Assembly: GCA_963721385.1 (NCBI GenBank)
Contig: CAVRJB010000016.1
Location: 124,001-188,000, forward strand
DNA from: DAOMFB01 sp963721385
GTDB lineage: Bacteria > Acidobacteriota > Thermoanaerobaculia > UBA5066
Direction of reading: 5' to 3'
Length of the DNA: 64,000 nucleotides
A program made the translations under genes and the position numbers. The notes beneath the pieces are model-generated. The model did no database searches and had not been told where the DNA came from. It worked only from the letters and a program-made list of their open reading frames with translations. Each line of letters starts with the position of its first letter. Position 1 is the first letter of the stretch. Below, one piece after another: positions 27,961 to 36,201 of the stretch.

Positions 27961-27990
27961 TTGACCGTCGCGAAGTTTCCGTGCTACCTT
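27961..27990 (+). promoter_or_regulatory. Possible promoter for the tol-pal operon
   Basis: TTGACC (27961-27966) and TACCTT (27985-27990) are spaced 18 bp apart, about 50 bp before the tolQ ATG in the divergent region with the S55 gene. Confidence 0.4.
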
Positions 27991-28040
27991 GCCGGGACGG
28001 TCCGTGACCGGCCCGTCGCAGGAGAGTGCCGATCACAGGT

Positions 28041-28736
28041 ATGGCGGAAGCCGGTGGAACCAATCTCATCCAGCTCTTCCTTTCGGCCGGCTGGACGGCC
28101 AAGACGGTCCTCGTCATCCTCTCGGTCTTCTCCCTCGTCTCGTGGGCGATCATCGTCGCCAAGTCGTGGAGTTTCTCACGCGCGAGGGGAGAGACTCGAA
28201 CCTTCCTCGGCCATTTCCGCAAGAGCCGGAAGTTCGCGGACGTCCTCTCGATCTGCGACAAGTGCGAGGCGAGCCCGCTCGTCGGAATCTTCCGGGCCGG
28301 CTACGCCGAGCTCGACCAGCAGGTGCGTGACGGGCGCGAGGTGGCTCCCGCCGACAGCAGCCGCCTCTTCGTGAAGAGCCTCCCCGCCGTCGAACGGGCG
28401 CTCCAGCGGGCCGCCGGCGTCGAGACGACCCGCTTCACCCGCGCCCTCCCCTTCCTCGCGACGACGGCGTCGGCGACGCCCTTCATCGGGCTCTTCGGGA
28501 CCGTCTGGGGGATCATGGCGGCCTTCTCGCAGATCGCCGCGAAGGGCTCGACCTCGATCGTGGCCGTGGCACCGGGCATCGCCGAGGCGCTCGTGAACAC
28601 CGCCGCGGGGCTCGTGGCGGCCGTGCCGGCGCTGATCGCCTACAACAACTTCAACGGAAAGCTGCGCGTGTTCCGGGCGGAGATGAACGACTTCGCCCTC
28701 GAGTTCCTGAACCTGGCCGAGCGCCACTTCACCTGA
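28041..28736 (+). CDS. tolQ: TolQ/ExbB family proton-channel protein
   Basis: About 231 aa from ATG 28041; GTG 28026 is an in-frame alternative close behind AGGAG. Three membrane helices are visible: TVLVILSVFSLVSWAIIVAK, LPFLATTASATPFIGLFGTVWGIMAAF (the MotA/TolQ signature) and VAPGIAEALVNTAAGLVAAVPALIAYN. With TolR it converts proton motive force into movement that energises TolA and keeps the outer membrane invaginated at division. First gene of a complete tol-pal operon. Confidence 0.93.
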   Translation: MAEAGGTNLIQLFLSAGWTAKTVLVILSVFSLVSWAIIVAKSWSFSRARGETRTFLGHFRKSRKFADVLSICDKCEASPLVGIFRAGYAELDQQVRDGREVAPADSSRLFVKSLPAVERALQRAAGVETTRFTRALPFLATTASATPFIGLFGTVWGIMAAFSQIAAKGSTSIVAVAPGIAEALVNTAAGLVAAVPALIAYNNFNGKLRVFRAEMNDFALEFLNLAERHFT

Positions 28737-28752
28737 GGCGGGCGGGGGGACG

Positions 28753-29175
28753 ATGGCCTTCCGACTCGACGACGAGACGAACGCTCTTTCGGACATCAAC
28801 GTGACGCCGCTCGTCGACGTGATGCTGGTCCTCCTCGTGATCTTCATGGTCACGGCGCCACTCCTCCAGCAGGGCATGGATGTCCAGCTGCCGAAATCCG
28901 TCTCGCAGAATCTGTCGCAGCAGCCCGAGGACCCCCTCATCCTCTCGATCACCAAGAGCCAGGTCTTTTACCTGAACGAGACCCCGATCCCCCGGCGGGA
29001 GCTCGCTGACCGCCTCAAGCTGATGCTCAGGAACCGGAGGAGCAAGGCGATCTACCTGAAGGCCGACCGGAACCTTTCCTACGGCGTCGTGGTCGAAACC
29101 ATGGACGCCCTGAACCGCCTCGGCGTCGAGAGCCTCGGGATGGTGACGGAGCTGAAGAGCCTGGAGAAGCCGTGA
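28753..29175 (+). CDS. tolR: TolR/ExbD family protein
   Basis: A protein of 140 aa. The N-terminal helix carries the proton-carrying aspartate in NVTPLVDVMLVLLVIFMV. The periplasmic ExbD/TolR fold follows (ISITKSQVFYLNE-like strands, KAIYLKADRNLSYGVVVETMD). Partner of TolQ; it overlaps the next gene by 4 bp. Confidence 0.93.
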   Translation: MAFRLDDETNALSDINVTPLVDVMLVLLVIFMVTAPLLQQGMDVQLPKSVSQNLSQQPEDPLILSITKSQVFYLNETPIPRRELADRLKLMLRNRRSKAIYLKADRNLSYGVVVETMDALNRLGVESLGMVTELKSLEKP

Positions 29176-29924
29176 CGGTCTCGGAGATCCTGGAGCGTCG
29201 CCTGGCCGTCTCCGACGTGCCGCGGGGGCTCGGCCCGGCCGTCTCCGCGGCCGCTCACGTCACGTTCCTCGTCCTCCTTTTCCTCGTTTCGAGGCCGCAG
29301 CGGATCGCGGTCCTGCCGATCGCGCTCCCCGTCCGCGTCGTCTCCCCCAGGTCGCTCCCGGGGCGTCCTGCGCCCGCCGTCGCCGCGCCGGCCCCCGTCC
29401 CGACGGCCCCGCCGGCACCCGTGCCCGCCGAGAAGAAGAAGCCGGTCATCGAGAAGATGAACCAGGCCGAGAAGATCGTCCCGTCGAAGAATGCGATGCC
29501 CGAGCCGACGACGAAGCGGAAGAAATGGCTGGAGCCGACCCCCGTTCCGGCCGGCGGCGCTCCCTCGGTGGAGCTTCCGGCCGCGGGGAACGGCGGCGCG
29601 GAAGGAACGGCCGGTGCCCTCAGCTTCGGGACGTCGGTGGCTTCCCTCGACGTCGACTTCCCGTTCGCGTTCTACGTGGACCAGATGCTCCAGCTCATCG
29701 GGGCGAACTGGCTGAAGCCGGACGTTCCCGACGGGACGGCGACGCTCGTCGGATTCCGGATCCAGCGCGACGGGCGGATTTCCGACGTGAGGATCATCTC
29801 GGCCTCGGGGCTCGGCGTCTACGACCGCGCCGCCGTCCGGGCCGTCTACGCGGCCAACCCGCTTCCGCCGCTCCCGCCCGAGTTCCGGGGAGAGAACCTC
29901 GGCATCCATCTCCGGTTCCACTGA
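29172..29924 (+). CDS. tolA: TolA/TonB-like energy-transducing protein
   Basis: A protein of 250 aa from GTG 29172, overlapping the tolR stop as GTGA. One N-terminal membrane helix (HVTFLVLLFLV) leads into a proline/alanine/lysine-rich periplasmic span (about 60-130). The C-terminal TonB/TolA fold follows (IGANWLKPDVPDGTATLVGF, RDGRISDVRIISASGLGVYD). Position between tolR and tolB makes TolA the better name, although the span is short and the C-terminal domain is TonB-like. Confidence 0.85.
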   Translation: MTVSEILERRLAVSDVPRGLGPAVSAAAHVTFLVLLFLVSRPQRIAVLPIALPVRVVSPRSLPGRPAPAVAAPAPVPTAPPAPVPAEKKKPVIEKMNQAEKIVPSKNAMPEPTTKRKKWLEPTPVPAGGAPSVELPAAGNGGAEGTAGALSFGTSVASLDVDFPFAFYVDQMLQLIGANWLKPDVPDGTATLVGFRIQRDGRISDVRIISASGLGVYDRAAVRAVYAANPLPPLPPEFRGENLGIHLRFH

Positions 29925-29952
29925 ACGACTGATCGCTCCCACGGAGGACCCG

Positions 29953-31356
29953 TTGAAGAAGACCGTCTTGATCGCGTTTCTGCTCGCCCCCCTCGCGGCC
30001 TCGGCCCAGGCCCCCGCGCCGGCTCCTGCGGCTCCGCCGGCGAGCGTCGCCCCGGCGCCGACCGAGACGCCGGCCCCGGGCTTTCCCGCCGCGTCGGACA
30101 CCGTGATCGCCGTCGACATCACGAAGCCGAGCGGAGCGCGGATACCGATCGCGATTCCCATCCCGGTCGCGCCGCTGACGCCGGAGCTTCAGGCGAAAGC
30201 GGTCGAGCCGTTCTTCCGGACCCTCACCTCCGACCTCTCGAGCTACCCCGTCTTCACGGTGGCGGATCCGACTCTCTACCCGAAGGGGCTCCGCCCGCCG
30301 CAGTCGCGGGAGGCCGGCGACGCGTGGATCGCGGCCGGCGCGCAGTACCTCCTGGACACCGTCGTCAATCCGACGGCAAAAGGAGTCGAGGTGGAGGCGC
30401 GCCTGTACGACCTGAAGACGCTCCAGGCCGTCCTCTCCACGCGATACGTCAGCGAGCTCGCCGGCGCGCGCCGGATCGGCCACAAGCTCGCGAACGACGT
30501 CGTCCGCCAGTTCACCGGGAAGCCGGGCCCGTTCCTCTCTCGGATCGCGTTCGTCTCGGACCGCGACCGTGCGAAGCCGGGTCAGCCTTCCGTCAAGGAG
30601 GTCTACCTGATGGACTGGGACGGCGAGAACCAGTGGCGCCTGACGTTCCACAACAACCTCTCGCTCTCCCCCGACTGGTCGCGGGACGGCCAGCGCGTCG
30701 TCTACCAGTCGTATTTCAGGGGGACGCCCAACCTCTTCACGGTCGGGACGAACGGCTCCGACCGGAAGGAGCTGCCGCTGACGAGCACGGAGCTCAACTC
30801 GTCGCCCTCCTTCTCGCCCGACGGACGGGAAATCGCGTTCTGCGGAAGCGTCCGCGGGAACCCCGAGATCTTCGTCGTCGGCGCCGACGGCACGGGCCTC
30901 CGACGCCTGACCGACAACCCGGCGGTCGACTCGACGCCGCGCTGGGCGCCGAACGGGCGGGACCTGGCGTTCACGTCCAGCCGTCAGGGCTCGCCGCAGA
31001 TCTACTTCATGGACTCCGAGGGGGCCAACGTCCGCCGGATCACGTTCGCGGGGAACTGGAACGACGAGGCGAATTTCTCGCCCGACGGCTCGAAGGTCGC
31101 GTTCGCCTGCCGGAACGAAGGGGACTTCCAGGTCTGCGTCCACGACCTCCTTTCCGCGCGGACCTTCCAGATCTCGACCGGCGCCGGCGCGCACGAGAAT
31201 CCGACCTGGTCGCCGGACGGAGCGAAGCTCGCGTGGGAGCGGACCCAGGACGGCGTGACGCAGATCGTCATCGCGAACTCGGACGGCACCTCGCCCCGCG
31301 TCGTCACGTCCGTCGGGAACAACACCTCCCCCTCCTGGTCAAAGACGCTAGAATGA
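29953..31356 (+). CDS. tolB: Tol-Pal system beta-propeller protein TolB
   Basis: A protein of 467 aa from TTG 29953 behind GGAGG. A signal peptide (TVLIAFLLAPLAASAQA) and a proline/alanine linker come first. The N-terminal TolB domain follows (about 55-190), then six WD-like/PD40 blades with the repeated SPDGxxIAF unit (LSPDWSRDGQRVVYQS, FSPDGREIAFCGS, WAPNGRDLAFTSS, FSPDGSKVAFAC, WSPDGAKLAWE). Periplasmic partner of Pal. Confidence 0.95.
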   Translation: MKKTVLIAFLLAPLAASAQAPAPAPAAPPASVAPAPTETPAPGFPAASDTVIAVDITKPSGARIPIAIPIPVAPLTPELQAKAVEPFFRTLTSDLSSYPVFTVADPTLYPKGLRPPQSREAGDAWIAAGAQYLLDTVVNPTAKGVEVEARLYDLKTLQAVLSTRYVSELAGARRIGHKLANDVVRQFTGKPGPFLSRIAFVSDRDRAKPGQPSVKEVYLMDWDGENQWRLTFHNNLSLSPDWSRDGQRVVYQSYFRGTPNLFTVGTNGSDRKELPLTSTELNSSPSFSPDGREIAFCGSVRGNPEIFVVGADGTGLRRLTDNPAVDSTPRWAPNGRDLAFTSSRQGSPQIYFMDSEGANVRRITFAGNWNDEANFSPDGSKVAFACRNEGDFQVCVHDLLSARTFQISTGAGAHENPTWSPDGAKLAWERTQDGVTQIVIANSDGTSPRVVTSVGNNTSPSWSKTLE

Positions 31357-31446
31357 CGCCTCCCGGGACCGTACCGCGCTGTGCTGGCGCCGGTCAGCCG
31401 GGAACCAGCGCTTCCCGTTCTCGAACGTTCAGAAAGGACTGATCCG

Positions 31447-31999
31447 ATGACTCGTTTCGCGCGCTCGACCGGACTGAGTTGCCATCGCCGCCTTCGCCGT
31501 CCTCGGCGCCGCCTGCTCGAAGAAGCCGGCCGCGAAGACGACGCCCGAGCCGACGCCCGTTTCGGAAGCCCCGACCCCGGTCCCCGTCGCTGCGGCGCCG
31601 GCGCCGCGGCCGACGCCGGTGCCGACCCCTTCGATTCTCTCCGAGTCGCTCACGAAGCTCTCGGGCTACCTCAACCCGGTCTTTTTCGACCTCGACAAGG
31701 CCGACATCCGGCCCGACGCGAAGGACACGCTCGGCGCGAACGCCGAGTTCCTGAGGAAATACCCGACCATCAAGGTGACCGTCGAGGGGCATTGCGACGA
31801 ACGGGGGACGCGGGAGTACAACATGGCGCTCGGCCAGCGCCGCGCCTCCTCGGCGAAGGAGTACCTGATCTCGCTCGGGATCGACGCGTCGCGGCTCACG
31901 ATCGTCTCCTACGGCAAGGAGCGCCCCTTCTGCACGGAGCACAACGACGCGTGCTGGCAGAAGAACCGGCGTGGCCAGTTCACGGTGACGGCCAAGTAG
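31447..31999 (+). CDS. pal: Peptidoglycan-associated lipoprotein Pal, frame change in the signal peptide
   Basis: The ATG at 31447 follows AAGGA and reads TRFARSTGL. Just after 31477 the frame must shift by one, giving VAIAAFAVLGAACSKKP, a lipoprotein signal ending in a lipobox cysteine. A proline-rich linker and the OmpA-like peptidoglycan-binding domain follow (VFFDLDKADIRPDAKDTL, VEGHCDERGTREYNMALGQRRA, VSYGKERP). Length and order are normal for Pal, so the break is more likely a sequence error than loss of function. Confidence 0.9.
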
Positions 32000-32002
32000 C
32001 CG

Positions 32003-32842
32003 ATGCGGACGATCCTGCGGTACGCCCGCCTCGCCGCTCCCCTCGTCGGGGCGTTCCTCTTCGTCGGCTGCGTCTCGACGAGCGACGTTGAAGGCATCCA
32101 CAAACACCTCAACGAGCTGGAGAAGAAGGTCGACGCCGCTTCGGCGCAGGCCAGCTCGCGCGAAGAGGTCCAGAAGCTGAACGAGAGTCTCAGCAAGCAG
32201 GCGAACACGATTCTCCGCTCGAACGCCGAGCTGGGAACCAAGTTCGACGATCTCGTCCGCGAGATGCAGAACGTCGCCGGGAAGCTCGAGGAGTCGAACC
32301 GGCGCCTCCGAGAGGTTTCGCAACAAATGGCCGAGCTGCAGACGCGATCGGGAGGTGTCCCGGGCGGAGCCCCGTCCACGATCGTCGTCCCGGGGGTGCC
32401 GGGAGCGGCCGCGGCGCCCTCGCCGGGCACCGGGGCGCCCCGCAGTGCCAAATCGCCGTCCCCGACCGACATCTTTGCACAGGCGACAGCCGACTATCAG
32501 CGCGGTCAGTTCGATCTCGCCCGGCAGGGGTTCACCGAGTACGCCGAGACCTACCCGAAGACCGACCTCTCGGACGACGCCCTCTACTGGGCCGGCGAGT
32601 GCTGGGCCGCCCAGAAGAAGCCGCGCGAGGCGATCGCGGCGTGGGAGCGCCTCTTCAAGCAATATCCCGACAGCGACAAGGCGGCCGCCGCGCACCTCAA
32701 GAAGGCGATCGCCCACCTCGACCTCGGCGAGAAAGCGCAAGCCATCGTCGAGTTCCAGTTCGTCGTCAACGAATACCCCCGGTCCGACGAGTCGAAGAGT
32801 GCGCGCCAGCGGCTCAAGGCGCTCGGCTCGGACGTCCGCTAG
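32003..32842 (+). CDS. cpoB: Cell-division coordinator CpoB/YbgF-like lipoprotein
   Basis: A protein of 279 aa starting 3 bp after pal. The lipoprotein signal ends in FLFVGC. A coiled-coil segment (about 28-115, EGIHKHLNELEKKVDAAS onward) precedes a low-complexity linker. Three TPR-like repeats follow (AQATADYQRGQFDLARQGF, DDALYWAGECWAAQKKPREA, HLKKAIAHLDLGEKAQAIVE). CpoB links peptidoglycan synthesis with Tol-driven outer-membrane constriction. Confidence 0.9.
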   Translation: MRTILRYARLAAPLVGAFLFVGCVSTSDVEGIHKHLNELEKKVDAASAQASSREEVQKLNESLSKQANTILRSNAELGTKFDDLVREMQNVAGKLEESNRRLREVSQQMAELQTRSGGVPGGAPSTIVVPGVPGAAAAPSPGTGAPRSAKSPSPTDIFAQATADYQRGQFDLARQGFTEYAETYPKTDLSDDALYWAGECWAAQKKPREAIAAWERLFKQYPDSDKAAAAHLKKAIAHLDLGEKAQAIVEFQFVVNEYPRSDESKSARQRLKALGSDVR

Positions 32843-32885
32843 ATCTCTCCCGAGGAAGAAGACAGGAAGGAACCAGGAACAAGGA

Positions 32886-33149
32886 ATGGCCAACACCAAG
32901 CAGGCAAAGAAGCGCGCCGCCCAGAACGTGCGTCGCCGCGAACGCAACCGCTCCGTCGTGACGAAAGTCCGGCACGCCGTCCGGGACATCCGCAAGACGG
33001 CCGAGGCCGGCGTCGATCAGGCGCAGGAGATGTTCGGAACCGTCGTCTCCGGCCTCGACCGCGCGGTCCGCAAGGGCGTCCTTCACCGCAACACCGCCGC
33101 CCGTCTCAAGTCGCGGATCTCGAAGGGCCTCGCGAAGCCGAAAAAGTAG
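32886..33149 (+). CDS. rpsT: 30S ribosomal protein S20
   Basis: An 87-aa lysine/arginine-rich protein opening MANTKQAKKRAAQNVRRRER, which is the standard S20 N-terminus, and ending in a basic helix (NTAARLKSRISKGLAK). The ATG is preceded by AAGGA. It binds 16S rRNA in the small-subunit body. It lies 43 bp after cpoB and converges with lptE 6 bp away. Confidence 0.97.
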   Translation: MANTKQAKKRAAQNVRRRERNRSVVTKVRHAVRDIRKTAEAGVDQAQEMFGTVVSGLDRAVRKGVLHRNTAARLKSRISKGLAKPKK

Positions 33150-33155
33150 AAGCGG

Positions 33156-33698
33156 TCAGAACCCTTCGAGGATCGTCGTGACGAGCGTCCGGGCGAACGG
33201 CAAGGCCAGCACGTCGACGGCCGCCGTCTCCGGATTGAAGTAGCTCCCCGACGTCAGCGGGATGTTGTAGGGCTGGCGGACGAGGAATCCCGACGACTCG
33301 TAAAGGGTCTTCTCGGTTTTCCGGTCGACGAGCTGAAGCCGCGCCGTCACGGCGATCTGGTACTCCACGGCCCGGCCCTCGGTGTCGAACCGGACAGGCT
33401 GGAGCGAGAACGACGTCAGCCGACCGTTCAGGACGGAGTCGGCCGCCTCGAGACTGGTGGCGGGCTTCAGCCGTCCGCGGGCCGCGAATTCGCGGATGAC
33501 GGCGCTCGTGAGCCGCTGCTCGAGGCTGACCACCGGCGTGTCGTTGACGAAGGTCGGGACCCAGATCGTCTTGACGTCCTCGGGGAGGGAGCCCTTTCCC
33601 GTCCCGACGAGGGCGTAGCCGCAGCCCACGAGCGCCGCAGAGAGACCAAGCAGGGCGAGCGCCGGGCCCGCCCGGACGAAACCGTCCCGGGCCCTCAC
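33156..33698 (-). CDS. lptE: LPS-assembly lipoprotein LptE
   Basis: About 180 aa from GTG 33698, overlapping the leuS stop as GTGA. The lipoprotein signal ends in SAALVGCGYAL. The LptE pattern follows: LPEDVKTIWVPTFVNDTPVVSLEQRLTSAVIREF, then strands to SFSLQPVRFDTEGRAVEYQIAVTARLQLVDR. LptE plugs LptD in the outer membrane during lipopolysaccharide export. The leuS-lptE order is the common one. Confidence 0.88.
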   Translation of the reverse strand: MRARDGFVRAGPALALLGLSAALVGCGYALVGTGKGSLPEDVKTIWVPTFVNDTPVVSLEQRLTSAVIREFAARGRLKPATSLEAADSVLNGRLTSFSLQPVRFDTEGRAVEYQIAVTARLQLVDRKTEKTLYESSGFLVRQPYNIPLTSGSYFNPETAAVDVLALPFARTLVTTILEGF

Positions 33699-36169
33699 CG
33701 GACGACCACGTTGAGGAGCCGGTCCGGGACCCAGACGGTCTTCACGCGGGTCTTCCCCTCGAGCCACTTCGCGACATGCGGGTCCTTCTCGGCCGCGGCG
33801 ACCGCGTCGGCTTCGGCGCTCCCGCGCGCGAGCTGAAGCTGGCCGCGGACCTTGCCGCCAACCTGCACGACGACCGTCGCGAGCTCCTCGACCGCAAGCG
33901 CGGGGTCGTACGCGGGCCATCCGGATCCAAGGAGGCTCGTCGTCCCGCCCATCCGCTCGTTCAGCTCCTCGGTCAGGTGGGGCGCGATCGGGTGCAGGAG
34001 CCCGAGGAACGCCCGGAGCGACGTCGCGGTCTCCCCCTTCGCCGCGGCGGGGTCAGCGACGAGCGCCTCGAGGTGGTTCCCGAACTCCATCAGGTGAGCG
34101 ACGGCCGTGTGGAAGGAGAAGCCCTCGAAGTCCTCTGTCACGCGCCTGACGGCCATGTGGCGCACCCGCGCGGCGGGGGTGTCGGCCGCTTCGGGGCTCG
34201 CCTGCGGCGGGGCGCCCGACGCGACGAACCGCTCCACGAGCGCGCGGGCCCGGTGGAGGAACCGCTCCGGACCGGCGATCCCCTTGTCGCTCCACTCGGC
34301 GTCCTTCTCGGGCGGGCCGAGGAAGAGGACGTAGGTCCGGACGGCGTCGCTCCCCTTCTCGGCGATGAGCGGGTCGAGCGAGACGGCGTTTCCGCGTGAC
34401 TTCGACATCTTCTCGACGCGGCCGGTCGGGGAGAGGCGCGTGATCATCCCCTGGTTGAAGAGCGCGGAGAACGGCTCCTCGAATGAGACGAGCCCCAGCC
34501 CCTTCAGGATCCGCGTGAAGAAACGGGCGTAGAGGAGATGCAGGATCGCGTGTTCGATGCCGCCGATGTACTGCGTCACGGGCGCCCAGCGGCGGACGAT
34601 CTCCGCGTCGAACGGGGCCCGTGCGTTCTTCGGGTCGAGGTACCTCAGGAAGTACCACGACGAGTCGACGAACGTGTCCATCGTGTCGGTCTCGCGCCGG
34701 GCGGGGCCGCCGCATTTCGGGCAGGTCGTCCGGACGAACGACTCGACTTTCTCGAGGGGGTTCCCGCCCTGTCCGGTGAACGGGGCGTCGGGAGGAAGGA
34801 CGATCGGCAGGTCCTTCGCCGGCACCGGGACCCAGCCGTCCTTCTCGCACCGGATCATCGGGATCGGCGTCCCCCAGTAGCGCTGCCGGGAGATGAGCCA
34901 GTCGCGGAGGCGGTAGCGGACGCGGGCGCCCCCGATCCCTCTCTTTGCGGCTTCTGAGGCGATGAGCTCGCGTGCGGTGGAAGAGGATGTTGCCGAGAAG
35001 GGTCCAGAGGCGATCAGGCGGCCTTCGCCCTCGTAGCACACCGTGCCGATGGCGACCTCTCCCTCTTCCCTCTCGATGACCTTGACGATCGGAATCCCGT
35101 ACTTCTTCGCGAAATCGAAGTCCCGGGAGTCGTGTGCGGGGACGGCCATCAGCGCGCCCGTGCCGTAACCGGCGATGACGAAGTTCGCGAGCCAGACCGG
35201 GATCGATTCTCCCGTGAAGGGGTTGATGGCCGTCCGCCCCGTGAAGCGGCCGTCCTTCTCGGCGCCCTCGGCTTCCCGGTCGATCCGCTGCTGGCTCCTG
35301 ACGGATGCGACCCACGCCTCGAGCGCCGCGCGCTCCGGGTTTCCCGCGAGCAGCCGCGGCACGAGCCCGTGCTCGGGCGCGAGGATCAGCGCCGTCGCGC
35401 CGTAGACGGTGTCCGGGCGCGTCGTGAAGACACGGACGCTTTCGCCGAGGGACGGGATCTCGAAGTCGAGGTCGGCGCCCACTGACTTTCCGATCCAGTT
35501 CCGTTGCATCGTCCGGACCTTCTCGGGCCAGCCGCCGAGGGCCTCGAGCCCGTCGAGAAGCGAATCAGCCTCCTCGGTGATCCGGAGAAACCACTGCTCG
35601 AGCTCCTTCTGGACGACGGGAGTCCCGCAGCGCTCGCAAAGGCCCCCTTCCGCCTGCTCGTTCGCGAGGACGGTGAGGCAGGACGGGCACCAGTTGACCG
35701 GCGACTTTTTCCTGACCGCGAGGCCCTTTTCGAACATCCGGAGGAAGAACCACTGGTTCCACCGGTAGTACTCCGGCTCGCATGTCGTCACTTCCTTCGT
35801 CCAGTCGTAGAGGACGCCCCACGCCCGGAACTGCTCTTTCATCGCCGAGATGTTCGCGAGCGTCGAGGTGCGCGGGTGGATCCCCTTCTGGATCGCGTAG
35901 TTCTCGGCCGGCAGGCCGAACGCGTCCCAGCCCATCGGGTTGAAGACGGTCTTGCCGCGCTGCTTCAGATAGCGAAAGAGGGCGTCCGTCAGGAAGTAGG
36001 TCCGCGCATGCCCGACGTGGAGCCGGTCCCCCGAGGGGTACGGCAGCATCACGAGAAGGTACGTGCCGGTCGTTCTCGGGTCGGCGGTGTCGACGAACGC
36101 GGCGCGGTCCGTCTCCCACCGCGCCTGCCATTTCTTTTCGATCGCGAGGATCTCTTCGCTCCGGCTCAT
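33695..36169 (-). CDS. leuS: Leucyl-tRNA synthetase
   Basis: A protein of 824 aa from ATG 36169. Seen are the HIGH-type motif (PYPSGDRLHVGHARTY), a zinc-binding pair (CPSCLTVLANEQ, CERCGTP), the editing domain (FTTRPDTVYGATALILAPEH), WGTPIPMIRCE and KMSKSRGN. The C-terminal anticodon-binding domain and the VQVGGKVRGQL tail are complete. The frame is open further upstream, but that overlaps the HEAT-CheR gene and lacks conserved sequence. A TACACT box is 11 nt upstream. Confidence 0.97.
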   Translation of the reverse strand: MSRSEEILAIEKKWQARWETDRAAFVDTADPRTTGTYLLVMLPYPSGDRLHVGHARTYFLTDALFRYLKQRGKTVFNPMGWDAFGLPAENYAIQKGIHPRTSTLANISAMKEQFRAWGVLYDWTKEVTTCEPEYYRWNQWFFLRMFEKGLAVRKKSPVNWCPSCLTVLANEQAEGGLCERCGTPVVQKELEQWFLRITEEADSLLDGLEALGGWPEKVRTMQRNWIGKSVGADLDFEIPSLGESVRVFTTRPDTVYGATALILAPEHGLVPRLLAGNPERAALEAWVASVRSQQRIDREAEGAEKDGRFTGRTAINPFTGESIPVWLANFVIAGYGTGALMAVPAHDSRDFDFAKKYGIPIVKVIEREEGEVAIGTVCYEGEGRLIASGPFSATSSSTARELIASEAAKRGIGGARVRYRLRDWLISRQRYWGTPIPMIRCEKDGWVPVPAKDLPIVLPPDAPFTGQGGNPLEKVESFVRTTCPKCGGPARRETDTMDTFVDSSWYFLRYLDPKNARAPFDAEIVRRWAPVTQYIGGIEHAILHLLYARFFTRILKGLGLVSFEEPFSALFNQGMITRLSPTGRVEKMSKSRGNAVSLDPLIAEKGSDAVRTYVLFLGPPEKDAEWSDKGIAGPERFLHRARALVERFVASGAPPQASPEAADTPAARVRHMAVRRVTEDFEGFSFHTAVAHLMEFGNHLEALVADPAAAKGETATSLRAFLGLLHPIAPHLTEELNERMGGTTSLLGSGWPAYDPALAVEELATVVVQVGGKVRGQLQLARGSAEADAVAAAEKDPHVAKWLEGKTRVKTVWVPDRLLNVVVR

Positions 36170-36180
36170 GAAAGAACCGG

Positions 36181-36186
36181 AGTGTA
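36181..36186 (-). promoter_or_regulatory. TANNNT -10 box for leuS
   Basis: TACACT on the minus strand ends 11 nt before the leuS ATG, in the gap after the HEAT-CheR gene. Confidence 0.4.
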
Positions 36187-36201
36187 GACGAATCGCGGCC
36201 C